A stretch of 64,000 nucleotides of DNA from contig JAIXYI010000016.1 of NCBI GenBank assembly GCA_027490305.1, positions 1 to 64,000 of the forward strand, in the 5' to 3' direction. This stretch comes from Flavobacteriaceae bacterium. Its GTDB lineage: Bacteria; Bacteroidota; Bacteroidia; Flavobacteriales; Flavobacteriaceae. This document shows, piece by piece, positions 1 through 8,667 of the stretch (position 1 is its first letter; every line of letters starts with the position of its first letter). A program made the translations under genes and the position numbers. The notes under the pieces are model-generated. The model ran no database searches, was not told the origin of the DNA, and was given only the letters and a program-made list of their open reading frames with translations.

Positions 1-358
1 GATGACAAACGGGGTGTGGTAATGATGCTGTGTTCTCGCTTGGAAGTATCACTGCCTACTGCGACTGCCCACTGTCCACTGTCCACTTCTGCGACTGCGA
101 CTGCCCATCGCCCACTGCCCACTTCTGCGACTGCGACCGCGACTGAATGGGATCCCTCCTGCGTCGGGACGACAAACGGGGCGTGGTAATGGTGCTATGT
201 TCTCGCATGGAAGTATCACTGCCCACCGCCCACTGCGCACTTCTGAGACTGCTACTGCGACAGAGACTGCCTTCGGCGACTGCCCACTGTGCACTTCTGA
301 GACTGCGACTGCGACTGCAAACTGAGACTTTTTCCCTACCTTCACACAAAAAAAGAAC
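1..358. repeat. Intergenic direct duplication with degenerate GCGACTG/CCACTGC tandem words
   Basis: This leader holds no convincing gene. A unit of about 56 bases beginning GATGACAAACGGGG at 1 returns at 168-224 with few changes. Between and after the copies (56-146 and 221-330) are arrays of short words such as GCGACTG, CCCACTG and TCCACTT, mostly spaced 6-7 bp. Reading frames across the region are low-complexity and appear on both strands, so they are repeat artefacts. TACCTTCA at 337-344 is a weak match to the -7 promoter box, 14 bases before the first gene. Confidence 0.75.
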
Positions 359-1672
359 ATGGCCAATCTTCCCAAAGGCGATAAGAAACTCCTAAACGCC
401 TGGGCCTTCTACGACTGGGCGAATTCCGTGTATCCGCTGACCATTTCCTCGGCGGTGTTCCCTGTTTTTTATACCTTGTTGTATTCCATCCGCGGAGAAG
501 GCGACTACATCACCGTCTTTGGGATGGAGATGAAGAACTCGGCGCTTATCAGTTTCACCAGTGCGGCCGCCTTTCTTGTCATTTCCTTTATGTCGCCCCT
601 GCTATCGGGCGTGGCGGATTATGTGGGAAACAAAAAAGCCTTCATGCGCTTTTTCTGTTACCTCGGGGCGCTGTCGTGCATCGGTCTGTATTGGTTCGAT
701 CTCAAAATGATCTATCCGGGACTACTCTGCTACTTCATGGGCCTCATCGGGTTCTGGGGCAGTCTCGTGTTTTATAACTCCTACCTCCCCGATATTGCCT
801 TTCCCGAGCAACAGGACGCGATCAGTGCGAAGGGGTATTCACTGGGCTACATCGGAAGCGTGCTGCTGCTAATTGTCAACCTCGCGCTTATCCTGATGGC
901 CGACGGAGAAGCCGAAGCCGAGCAGGCCATGCGCCTCAGTTTTGTGATGGTGGGCGTCTGGTGGATCGGGTTCAGCCAATACACCTATCGCTACCTCCCC
1001 AAAGGAGCAGGAGCCGGACACAAAGTAAACGGAGCCGTGCTGTTAAACGGTTTCCGTGAACTGAAAAACGTAGGGAAGGCCCTGTCAGGCAACATACGCC
1101 TTCGCCGTTTTCTGGGCGGATTCTTCGTTTACAGTATGGCCGTACAGACCGTTATGTTGGCGGCGACCTATTTCGGCGCACAGGAAATCGAATGGAAAAA
1201 ATACGGGGCAGACCCTAATATGGGACTTATCGTCTGCATCCTCGTTATTCAATTGGTGGCCGTGTTGGGTGCCTATATGACGTCAAAGGCCTCGGCGCGG
1301 TTTGGCAACATTCCCGTGCTCATTGCCATCAACGCCTTTTGGATGTGTTTGTGCGCCACGATGTATTTTGTCACCACGCCCAACCAATTCTACATTATGG
1401 CCGCTTTAGTAGGTATCGTAATGGGCGGCGTGCAGTCGCTGTCGCGCTCGACCTATTCGAAATTCCTGCCGGAAACCGAAGACACCGCTTCGTACTTCAG
1501 TTTCTACGACGTCGCCGAGAAAATCGGGATCGTACTGGGTATGTCCGTTTACGGCATAATTGACCAGTATACAGGCAGTCCACGGTTCGCAACCGTGTTC
1601 CTCGCGGGCTTCTTCCTGATCGGATTACTTTTATTACTGCGAATTCCGGCCCAACCCTCCTCAAAACAGTAA
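359..1672 (+). CDS. MFS transporter, UMF1/Atg22-like family
   Basis: Inner-membrane carrier of 437 residues with about 12 hydrophobic segments. The N-terminus carries the family-typical stretch around residues 12-30 (WAFYDWANS, then VYPLTISSAVFPVFY), characteristic of the UMF1 branch of the major facilitator superfamily, which is related to yeast Atg22. Substrates of bacterial members are mostly unknown. The ATG at 359 sits directly before this conserved start, so it is preferred. The gene lies 35 bases ahead of a lipoprotein gene that seems to have its own promoter. The length is normal for the family. Confidence 0.85.
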   Translation: MANLPKGDKKLLNAWAFYDWANSVYPLTISSAVFPVFYTLLYSIRGEGDYITVFGMEMKNSALISFTSAAAFLVISFMSPLLSGVADYVGNKKAFMRFFCYLGALSCIGLYWFDLKMIYPGLLCYFMGLIGFWGSLVFYNSYLPDIAFPEQQDAISAKGYSLGYIGSVLLLIVNLALILMADGEAEAEQAMRLSFVMVGVWWIGFSQYTYRYLPKGAGAGHKVNGAVLLNGFRELKNVGKALSGNIRLRRFLGGFFVYSMAVQTVMLAATYFGAQEIEWKKYGADPNMGLIVCILVIQLVAVLGAYMTSKASARFGNIPVLIAINAFWMCLCATMYFVTTPNQFYIMAALVGIVMGGVQSLSRSTYSKFLPETEDTASYFSFYDVAEKIGIVLGMSVYGIIDQYTGSPRFATVFLAGFFLIGLLLLLRIPAQPSSKQ

Positions 1673-1678
1673 ATTCTG

Positions 1679-1686
1679 TATATTTG
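1679..1686 (+). promoter_or_regulatory. -7 promoter box (TATATTTG) for the lipoprotein gene
   Basis: Exact match to the flavobacterial TAnnTTTG box, 21 bases before the ATG at 1708. I see no TTG at the expected upstream distance. The box would lie inside the gene if the upstream TTG at 1684 were the start, which favours 1708. Confidence 0.5.
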
Positions 1687-1707
1687 GCACGTTACAAACC
1701 AGACCCT

Positions 1708-2439
1708 ATGAAAACAATGCAATGGCTCCGCGCCGGGATTCTCATGATTGCCGCCGTATGCGCCGTCTCGTGCGAAGGCGATATCGAACCGATTGGCTCG
1801 CAAACCACGGATCCTAATAACCCAACCAATCCCACCAACCCGTCTTCCGGTGATTACTGGCCGATGGCGCTCAATAACCAATGGACGTTTGCAAATAACG
1901 GCACCGATCAATCACCGATGAAGATTGTCGGTACCGACCAGTTCAACGGGAAGACCTATTTCCGCTACGATAACTTCGTCGGACAGTCGCTGGGCGGTTT
2001 GGATTTCGGCGGTACTATCTGGACAAACAAAACCGGTGCCAACTACTACTCACGCACTAAGGTGTCGATTCCTGCGACCGATCTCACGCCGGCCATCGAT
2101 GTCTCCCCTCTCGAGTTTATTATGTTAAAAGACAACCTGCCGGTCGGAGGCACCTGGACGGAGAACATTTCCCAAATCACCACCATAGAAGGACTCCCGC
2201 CCGTTCCGAGTACTGTCGAAAGCACCGGAACCATCATGGAGAAAGATATCTCGATCACCGTCAACGGCGTCGTGTATAACAATGTGATCGCGGTGAAGAT
2301 CGTGCAGAATTCCTTAGATGTAGTCACCGAAAATTACTATTGGTTTGCAAAAGATATTGGTCTTATCAAATCCCGTAGTTATATTGCATCAGAATCGTAC
2401 GACGAAACTTTTGAACTTACGTCGTATGTCGTAAACTAA
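1708..2439 (+). CDS. Predicted lipoprotein of unknown function
   Basis: 243-residue protein with a lipoprotein signal peptide: a short basic start, a hydrophobic stretch and a lipobox ending at Cys22 (AVSC). The mature N-terminus is followed by an Asn/Pro/Thr-rich linker (residues about 32-45) and a beta-rich domain containing PMALNNQWTF, a pattern I associate with Bacteroidetes surface lipoproteins. The start at 1708 gives a proper signal peptide; the upstream TTG at 1684 would add residues that spoil it. A terminator hairpin follows. I recognise no catalytic motif, so the function is unknown. Confidence 0.75.
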   Translation: MKTMQWLRAGILMIAAVCAVSCEGDIEPIGSQTTDPNNPTNPTNPSSGDYWPMALNNQWTFANNGTDQSPMKIVGTDQFNGKTYFRYDNFVGQSLGGLDFGGTIWTNKTGANYYSRTKVSIPATDLTPAIDVSPLEFIMLKDNLPVGGTWTENISQITTIEGLPPVPSTVESTGTIMEKDISITVNGVVYNNVIAVKIVQNSLDVVTENYYWFAKDIGLIKSRSYIASESYDETFELTSYVVN

Positions 2440-2457
2440 TAAATGGATATGTCCTTC

Positions 2458-2485
2458 AAAGCCGCCACGAGGCGGCTTTTTATTT
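2458..2485 (+). terminator. Rho-independent terminator after the lipoprotein gene
   Basis: Stem AGCCGCC/GGCGGCT with a four-base loop, followed by TTTTATTT. It starts about 20 bases after the lipoprotein stop codon and separates that gene from lon. Confidence 0.85.
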
Positions 2486-2627
2486 GGCACAATCCTTGAC
2501 CAGTCGCGGCGGCCGTACGCTGAAAATAACCGATTTCGTATTGATTATCAGTACGCTATTTCCTTTGAAGGCGATTAATCGTATCTTCATAAGAGATTCA
2601 ACCTGACAAAATGACGTTACTACCATT

Positions 2628-5081
2628 ATGCCGAACCAGAAAATCATGACCTTTGACAGCCTTTCCTTCCAGGAGTTCGATCACGAAGCGGACCTGATTC
2701 CGTTGATGACCCCGGAAGACGAAGAGGAAATGGATAAGGAGAAACTACCCCAGTCACTACCCATCCTGCCGCTCCGCAATACCGTCCTCTTCCCGGGTGT
2801 GGTCATTCCAATCACCGCGGGTCGCGATAAATCTATCCGCCTGATCAACGACGCCAATGCCGGCGACAAGACCATCGGAGTGGTGTCGCAGATCAACGAG
2901 GAAGACGAAGACCCTACGCCGAACGACATCAATAAAATCGGAACCGTTGCCAGCATCCTCCGCATCCTCCGCATGCCCGACGGCAACGTGACCGTCATCC
3001 TGCAGGGGAAAAAACGCTTTGAGATCGATGAGGTTACTACCGAAGTGCCCTATATGCGCGCCACGGTGAAGGAAGTGCCGGAAACCCGTCCGGCGAATGG
3101 TGACAAGGAATTCACCGCTATCATCGATTCCATCAAAGACCTCGCCACGCAGATCATCCAGGAGAGCCCGAACATCCCGACGGAAGCGACCTTTGCGATT
3201 AAGAACATCGAGAGCCAGCCGTTCCTTGTGAACTTCGTATCGTCGAATATGAACCTCGCCGTCAAGGAAAAGCAGGACCTGCTCAAAATGAGCGACCTGA
3301 AAGAACGGGCCCTCGCCACCCTCCGTTTCCTCAACATCGAATTGCAGAAACTCGAGTTGAAGAACGACATCCAGTCGAAGGTGCGTTTCGACCTTGACCA
3401 GCAGCAGCGCGAGTATTTCCTCCACCAGCAAATGAAAACCATCCAGGAAGAACTGGGCGGCGTGTCGCACGAAGAGGAAATCGAAGACATGCAGCAGAAA
3501 GCACGGTCGATGAACTGGGACGAGAAAACCCGCAAGCATTTCGAAAAGGAACTCGGCAAGATGCGCCGCATGAACCCGCAGTCGCCCGACTTCGGCATCC
3601 AGCGGAATTACCTCGAATTGTTCCTGGAACTGCCGTGGAATGTCTACTCAACCGACAACCTCGACCTCAAACGCGCCCAGAAAATACTGGATGAAGACCA
3701 CACCGGACTCGAAGACGTTAAGAAACGCGTCATCGAGCATCTGGCCGTACTGAAGTTAAGGAAAGATATGAAGTCGCCGATCCTGTGTCTTACCGGACCT
3801 CCGGGCGTAGGGAAGACCTCCATCGGGAAATCAATCGCCAAAGCCCTCGGGCGGGAATATGTGAGGATGTCATTGGGTGGACTCCGGGACGAAGCGGAAA
3901 TCCGCGGCCACCGGAAAACCTATATCGGCGCGTTGCCGGGTCGTATCCTGCAGAACCTGCGCCGGGCCGGTACGTCGAACCCCGTCTTTGTACTGGATGA
4001 GATCGACAAACTATCGAGTAGCCACAACGGCGATCCATCGTCGGCCTTGCTGGAAGTACTCGATCCTGAGCAGAATTCGGAGTTTTACGACAACTTCCTT
4101 GAAATGGGCTTCGACCTGTCAAAGGTCATGTTCATTGCGACGTCGAATACCATGAGCAGTATCCAACCCGCCCTTCGCGATCGGATGGAGGTCATTCGGA
4201 TGTCGGGTTACACACTTGAAGAGAAAGTTGACATCGCGCGCGAACACCTGCTGCCCAAGCAATTAGAGCAACACGGCCTTGGTCCGAAAGATCTGGTAGT
4301 CGGTAAAAAACAAATGGAACGCATCGTCGAAGGCTACACACGTGAATCGGGTGTGCGGGCCCTGGAAACCAAGATTGCCCAAGTCGTACGCCATGCAGCG
4401 AAGTCGGTGGCGATGGAAGAAACATACAACAAAAAAGTATCCGATGACGACATCGTGGCCATACTCGGGGCCCCGAAAATGGACCGCAGCAAAGCCGAGA
4501 GCAATGAAGTGGCCGGCGTTGTAACCGGACTCGCCTGGACGAGTGTAGGCGGGGACATTCTCTTCATCGAATCGCTCATCTCCAAAGGCAAAGGCGGTAT
4601 GACACTGACCGGTAACCTCGGTAGCGTAATGAAAGAGTCGGCGACGATTGCGATGGAATACATCAAAGCACACGGCGACAAGTTTGGTATCGATACCGAA
4701 ATATTGCAGAAACACCATGTGCACGTGCACGTTCCGGAAGGGGCCACCCCGAAAGACGGTCCGAGTGCCGGCATCGCCATGCTGACCTCTATGGTATCGG
4801 TCATCCAGCAGAAGAAAGTCAAGAAACACCTGGCCATGACCGGCGAGATTACCCTTCGCGGGCGCGTGTTGCCGGTGGGTGGTATCAAAGAGAAAATCCT
4901 GGCAGCCAAACGGGCCAGCATCAAAGAGATCATACTGTCGGCTGAGAACAAACGCGACATCGACGAGATCAAGCCGGAGTACCTCGAAGGACTGACCTTT
5001 CATTATGTAAAGGAAATGGCAGAGGTATTGCAACTGGCCATCACCGACCAGAAGGTGAAGAACGCGAAGAAATTCGAATAA
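2628..5081 (+). CDS. lon: ATP-dependent Lon protease
   Basis: Cytoplasmic AAA+ serine protease of 817 residues that degrades misfolded and regulatory proteins. The N-terminal substrate-binding domain begins at LPILPLRNTVLFPG (about residue 43). Walker A is GPPGVGKTS near residue 390 and Walker B is VFVLDEID near 455. The catalytic Ser-Lys dyad lies in KDGPSAGIAM (about 712) and GGIKEKILAAKR (about 755). The length matches bacterial LonA with the slightly extended acidic N-terminus common in Bacteroidetes. It appears to be a single-gene unit, bounded by terminators upstream (2458) and downstream (5105). Confidence 0.98.
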   Translation: MPNQKIMTFDSLSFQEFDHEADLIPLMTPEDEEEMDKEKLPQSLPILPLRNTVLFPGVVIPITAGRDKSIRLINDANAGDKTIGVVSQINEEDEDPTPNDINKIGTVASILRILRMPDGNVTVILQGKKRFEIDEVTTEVPYMRATVKEVPETRPANGDKEFTAIIDSIKDLATQIIQESPNIPTEATFAIKNIESQPFLVNFVSSNMNLAVKEKQDLLKMSDLKERALATLRFLNIELQKLELKNDIQSKVRFDLDQQQREYFLHQQMKTIQEELGGVSHEEEIEDMQQKARSMNWDEKTRKHFEKELGKMRRMNPQSPDFGIQRNYLELFLELPWNVYSTDNLDLKRAQKILDEDHTGLEDVKKRVIEHLAVLKLRKDMKSPILCLTGPPGVGKTSIGKSIAKALGREYVRMSLGGLRDEAEIRGHRKTYIGALPGRILQNLRRAGTSNPVFVLDEIDKLSSSHNGDPSSALLEVLDPEQNSEFYDNFLEMGFDLSKVMFIATSNTMSSIQPALRDRMEVIRMSGYTLEEKVDIAREHLLPKQLEQHGLGPKDLVVGKKQMERIVEGYTRESGVRALETKIAQVVRHAAKSVAMEETYNKKVSDDDIVAILGAPKMDRSKAESNEVAGVVTGLAWTSVGGDILFIESLISKGKGGMTLTGNLGSVMKESATIAMEYIKAHGDKFGIDTEILQKHHVHVHVPEGATPKDGPSAGIAMLTSMVSVIQQKKVKKHLAMTGEITLRGRVLPVGGIKEKILAAKRASIKEIILSAENKRDIDEIKPEYLEGLTFHYVKEMAEVLQLAITDQKVKNAKKFE

Positions 5082-5104
5082 AGCCATCCGGTTTACACGA
5101 TACG

Positions 5105-5136
5105 AAGACATCCTTTACCGGATGTCTTTTTTTTTG
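5105..5136 (+). terminator. Rho-independent terminator after lon
   Basis: Stem AAGACATCC/GGATGTCTT followed by nine or more T residues, about 24 bases after the lon stop codon. Confidence 0.9.
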
Positions 5137-5283
5137 GCCGGAGGACGGTTGTGGCCCGATGAAGCACATCCCCTGTGGCTATTACGCGTTTCAGAAAATC
5201 CCGCGAAACGACGGGTTATGCCCCATTTTCGACCGAATTCGGACATCGATGCCCCGCGCTACTTTTAACTCAGTTATGACCGT

Positions 5284-5291
5284 TAAATTTG
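5284..5291 (+). promoter_or_regulatory. -7 promoter box (TAAATTTG)
   Basis: Exact TAnnTTTG match 65 bases before the ATG at 5357. No TTG lies at the usual upstream distance. It supports translation starting at 5357 and not at the earlier in-frame ATG at 5159. Confidence 0.4.
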
Positions 5292-5356
5292 CGCCCCGAA
5301 ACCCAGCGGAGGACCTTCCAAACGCGACACTGTCCCCGCTGTTAGCACACACTAGT

Positions 5357-5842
5357 ATGAGCAATACCACCGAAAATCGCCTCAACACGACCATTGCACA
5401 GGCGGACTTCGTATTGATCGGAGCCGCTATGGCGACAATCGCCGCGAAACTTCCCGCTATAAGCCTTACCGACGTCCAACGCCAGCGGATGAAACGCATC
5501 AATGTAGCGAACAAAGTATTTGTGGAAGACGCCATTCACCATGTGGAGGCGCACGGCGCAGGCATCCTGCCGCCCTATATCTCGGCCACGGCCATGCAAA
5601 CCGACCTCACCCTTTACGAACAGGCCGACCAGATCCGGGCTATGCTGACGGCGCTGCTGCAGCACATAGACGACATCCGGCAGGTAACCGGCGACGAACT
5701 CTATTCAACCGCCCTCATGGCCTATCGCGCGTTCGAAAATGCCCATAAAGTCGGCGTTCCGAATGCCACGATGGCCTATCAGGCGTTGCATGCGCGCTTT
5801 AATGGGCAAGGGCGGGCGCCCGACAAAGAACTTAAGAAGTAA
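5357..5842 (+). CDS. Conserved-looking cytoplasmic protein of unknown function
   Basis: 161 residues from the ATG at 5357 (MSNTTENRL); an in-frame ATG at 5159 would give 227 residues. I prefer the later start because a -7 promoter box lies at 5284 and the extra N-terminus has no recognisable character. The protein is helical and Ala-rich, with no signal peptide or membrane segment. Segments such as QRQRMKRINVANKVFVEDA and GDELYSTALMAYRAFENA suggest a helical bundle. I do not recognise the family. It ends 88 bases before the phased TGAC/GTCA array. Confidence 0.6.
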   Translation: MSNTTENRLNTTIAQADFVLIGAAMATIAAKLPAISLTDVQRQRMKRINVANKVFVEDAIHHVEAHGAGILPPYISATAMQTDLTLYEQADQIRAMLTALLQHIDDIRQVTGDELYSTALMAYRAFENAHKVGVPNATMAYQALHARFNGQGRAPDKELKK

Positions 5843-5930
5843 AACACCCAAATGAATCGGGTATACCGCCCCATCTGCGCCCTTTAACCACTGAATTGAT
5901 GTCTTTGAGGTTAATATAAGTGCCGGCGCT

Positions 5931-6186
5931 GTCAATTAAACTGACTTGGAAGTCAATTAAAGTGCGTAGCAAGTCAATTTAACTGACACACGGGTCAGAA
6001 GAATTGACAAGCAAGTCAGTAAAGTTGACTTCGAAGTCAGCAAAATTGACAAGAAAGTCAGTGAAATTGACTACGAAGTCAGCAATGTTGACAAGCAAGT
6101 CATCAAAATTGACAAGAAAGTCAGTAGAATTGACAAGAAAGTCAGTAGAATTGACAAGAAAGTCAGCAAAATTGACAACGAAGTCA
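5931..6186. repeat. Helically phased TGAC/GTCA array, 21-bp period
   Basis: The words GTCA and TGAC alternate along 256 bases with starts exactly 11 and 10 bp apart: GTCA at 5931, TGAC at 5942, GTCA at 5952 and so on to GTCA at 6183. Of 25 expected positions, 24 are intact (13 GTCA, 11 TGAC); only 5963 is changed (TGCG). The 6- and 7-base spacers vary much more than the tetramers. The 21-bp unit equals two turns of B-DNA, so every word faces the same side of the helix. One pair (6026-6039) is a perfect 14-bp palindrome. A reading frame of seven-residue repeats crosses the array but has no ATG start. The array ends 76 bases before a small HTH-like gene. Confidence 0.9.
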
Positions 6187-6262
6187 TCCTTCGTCTTTTA
6201 CGAATTGCCATAGGAGGGTCAGGACGCTCCTGCCTGTAGTACTATAACCAAACTTGTTGGAC

Positions 6263-6625
6263 ATGAAACGAAATGCATCACCACTGCCGCCTCCGCACAT
6301 AGGGAGATTGCTGGGTAAGATACTTAAAACGCGCAACGTGAGCCGGGCGGTGATGGCCCGGACGATGGGCGTGTCAACCTCCGTGCCTGTACGATACGCC
6401 CAGACATCGTCGATGCTGACGTCGACCCTTTGGGACATCAGCCAGGTGCTCGAGTACAACTTCTTTGCCGATATCGCGGCCTTACTGCCACCCGAGTTCG
6501 ACTCAGGCGTAGTGGCCGATACCACGGCCGATGCCCGCATGGACGAACTGGAACAGGAACTGGCAGCCGTGACCCGCGAACGCGACCTGTTGCTGAAGAT
6601 GATGGCACCTGACCGGCGTCCGTAA
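6263..6625 (+). CDS. Small HTH-like protein with C-terminal coiled coil
   Basis: 120 residues. After a Pro-rich start, the segment HIGRLLGKILKTRNVS followed by VMARTMGVST, then the stretch LWDISQVLEYNFFADIAALLP (residues about 54-74), resembles a Bacteroidetes family of XRE-like HTH proteins in which an HIG-xx-I motif is followed by an ISxxLxxDFF motif. The C-terminus (about residues 92-112, MDELEQELAAV and onward) is a short coiled coil, so a dimer is likely. The helix-turn-helix is divergent and DNA binding is inferred. An in-frame TTG at 6254 is an alternative start. The phased array just upstream is an obvious candidate target site. Confidence 0.6.
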   Translation: MKRNASPLPPPHIGRLLGKILKTRNVSRAVMARTMGVSTSVPVRYAQTSSMLTSTLWDISQVLEYNFFADIAALLPPEFDSGVVADTTADARMDELEQELAAVTRERDLLLKMMAPDRRP

Positions 6626-6787
6626 AAAGGAAGGTAGTCGCTAATCCGGCGGTCCGCGAGGTCACCGAAAGCGAATATTGGGATAGGGCAGGGCAAAGCC
6701 GCATGCTTCTTGCCAACTTCTTCCTTTCTCCCGTCAAAAAATAATATCTTCGCACACGCGTTATCTTTCAAACGCAAATTGCTATTG

Positions 6788-7816
6788 ATGCCCGGGAGAC
6801 GTTTCCTCTTTTTATTGCTTCTCGTTCCTACGTGCGTGCCGGCCCAGATCGGAGGGAAGTCGGTATACCAATTCCTCAGTCTCGTTACCTCACCGCGTCA
6901 GGCGGCGTTGGGAGGTAAGGTGATTACCCTGCGCGATTACGATGTGAATTCGGCTTTTTTCAACCCGGCTTCGATCAACGAGGAAATGCACAACCGCCTG
7001 TCGGCCAACTACGGCAGCCTGTTTGGGGAAGTCACCTATGGCACGGCCGCCTACGCCTATACCTACGACCAGCACGTGCAGACCATCCATGCGGGTGTGA
7101 ACTATGTGAGTTACGGCGCGCTCGAAGGCTATGACGAAAACGGCGAACCTACGGGTACGTTTACCGGAAGCGAGATCGCGTTGTCGGGCGGATACGGGTA
7201 CAATTTACCGTACACCGACTGGTACTTCGGGGCCAACGTTAAGCTCATTTCCTCTACACTCGAACAGTATAATTCCTTTGGCGCGGCGGTCGACCTCGGC
7301 GTCATGTACATCGACGAACCCAACGACATCAACTGGGGGCTTTCCATCCGCAACCTCGGGACACAGTTCACGACCTATGCGGGTACGCAGGAAAAATTGC
7401 CCTTCGAGATCTTGTTAGGGGTTTCACAGGAACTGGAACACGTGCCACTGCGCTGGCATATTACCCTTGAAAACCTCCAGCAATGGCAGGTCGCCTTTTC
7501 CAACCCGGCCCGTTCACAGGGGAACCTGGATGGCGGAGAGACGCCTGAGAAAGTCTCCTTCTTCAACAATGCCCTGCGCCACCTCATTGCCGGGGCCGAA
7601 CTGTTTCCGACCAAAGGCTTCAACATCCGGATCGGCTATAACTTCCGCCGGGGAGAAGAACTGCGGATCGTCGACCAGCGGAACTTCTCAGGGATTTCCG
7701 TGGGCTTCGGACTCAAAATGGGCCGCCTGAAGTTCGATTATTCCTATTCGCGGTATACGCTGGCTGCCAATACCAGCCTGTTTGGACTGACGATCAATTT
7801 TAACGACGATTACTAA
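6788..7816 (+). CDS. porQ: Type IX secretion system protein PorQ
   Basis: 342-residue outer-membrane beta-barrel protein of the PorV/PorQ family. In type IX secretion PorQ works with PorU, PorV and PorZ in the cell-surface attachment complex that processes sorting-domain cargo. Evidence is the signal peptide (PGRRFLFLLLLVPTCVPAQ), the early motif GGKSVYQFLSLVTSPRQAALGG and repeated amphipathic beta strands ending in an aromatic residue. The ATG at 6788 gives a clean signal peptide; an earlier in-frame TTG at 6710 does not. TATCTTCG at 6745 is a near-match -7 box. The DUF1275 gene follows after 6 bases and cmk lies further downstream. Confidence 0.88.
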   Translation: MPGRRFLFLLLLVPTCVPAQIGGKSVYQFLSLVTSPRQAALGGKVITLRDYDVNSAFFNPASINEEMHNRLSANYGSLFGEVTYGTAAYAYTYDQHVQTIHAGVNYVSYGALEGYDENGEPTGTFTGSEIALSGGYGYNLPYTDWYFGANVKLISSTLEQYNSFGAAVDLGVMYIDEPNDINWGLSIRNLGTQFTTYAGTQEKLPFEILLGVSQELEHVPLRWHITLENLQQWQVAFSNPARSQGNLDGGETPEKVSFFNNALRHLIAGAELFPTKGFNIRIGYNFRRGEELRIVDQRNFSGISVGFGLKMGRLKFDYSYSRYTLAANTSLFGLTINFNDDY

Positions 7817-7822
7817 CTACCG

Positions 7823-8530
7823 ATGTTTATCCACCAAGGCAGAACGCGAACAGCTCGCCACAATCTCCAGATTGCGTCGCTGCTTTCGTTCGTCGCCGGG
7901 ATCGTAAACGTCGCCGGGTTTCTGGCCGTCTCACGGCTCACCACGAATGTAACCGGTCATTTTGCCTTTTTTGTGGACGAGGTTTTCAAACTCCACTGGC
8001 TGCAGGGATTTGTCTACTTCCTCTACATCTTTTTCTTTTTCCTGGGCTCGTTTTCCTCCAGTTTCCTGGCAGAGGTACTGACGCGCCGGAAAGCCGGGTT
8101 TGCCTACATTGTGCCCACGCTCATCGAGAGTTTCCTGTTGGTACTTGTCGGGATCGCCGGACCCAGCCGGATCATAAGCCATCCTGACCTAATCGCCTGT
8201 TCACTGCTGTTTGCCATGGGCTTGCAGAATTCGCTGGTCACCCGTATTTCAAAGGCCACCGTCCGTACGACCCACCTGACGGGACTTTTCACCGACCTCG
8301 GCATCGAAGTTTCCCAATTGTTTTTCTATCGCGATACAGACTCCCGTAAACAGCTCCGGGCGTCGATTCGCTTGCGGCTCACGATCATCGGTTCCTTTTT
8401 TACAGGCGGCGTCATCGGCGGTATTTTCTACGGAACGATGGGATTACGGATACTGCTGCTGGGCTCACTGGCGCTTGTGGCGGGTATGGTATACGACCGA
8501 CTGAAGCTGAAACGATTGGGAGTAGGTTGA
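7823..8530 (+). CDS. DUF1275 (YoaK-like) integral membrane protein
   Basis: 235 residues with about six predicted transmembrane helices. The opening segment FVAGIVNVAGFLAVSRLTTN followed by VTGHF is the hallmark of the DUF1275/YoaK family, as is the mid-protein segment GLQNSLVTRISKATVRTTHLTG (about residues 132-153). Its biochemical role is unknown. It starts 6 bases after porQ and is probably co-transcribed with it. No link to secretion is established. Confidence 0.85.
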   Translation: MFIHQGRTRTARHNLQIASLLSFVAGIVNVAGFLAVSRLTTNVTGHFAFFVDEVFKLHWLQGFVYFLYIFFFFLGSFSSSFLAEVLTRRKAGFAYIVPTLIESFLLVLVGIAGPSRIISHPDLIACSLLFAMGLQNSLVTRISKATVRTTHLTGLFTDLGIEVSQLFFYRDTDSRKQLRASIRLRLTIIGSFFTGGVIGGIFYGTMGLRILLLGSLALVAGMVYDRLKLKRLGVG

Positions 8531-8583
8531 AGCGACTGCGTCGAAATACGGTTTTTCCGTATGGGAGTGAAAGGCGGAATCGC

Positions 8584-8591
8584 TATTTTTG
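8584..8591 (+). promoter_or_regulatory. -7 promoter box (TATTTTTG) for cmk
   Basis: Exact TAnnTTTG match 76 bases before the cmk ATG, in the 137-base gap after the DUF1275 gene. No TTG lies at standard spacing. Confidence 0.45.
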
Positions 8592-8667
8592 CGCCGAGGG
8601 CGGGTAAAAAGGAGTCGGTCCGGTTGGGCTGTTTCCGATCTCCCGTTTTTTTGTCTCCAGCCATCCC

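Noticed and set aside
56..349. Long frames on both strands in the first gap
   Set aside because: They arise from low-complexity repeats and overlap each other.
5159..5356. Longer N-terminus for the gene ending at 5842
   Set aside because: A promoter box at 5284 lies inside it and the extra residues have no recognisable character.
6004..6213. Reading frame of seven-residue repeats (LTSKSVK type) across the phased array
   Set aside because: It has no ATG start, the left part of the array has in-frame stops, and the repeat is explained by the 21-bp DNA period.
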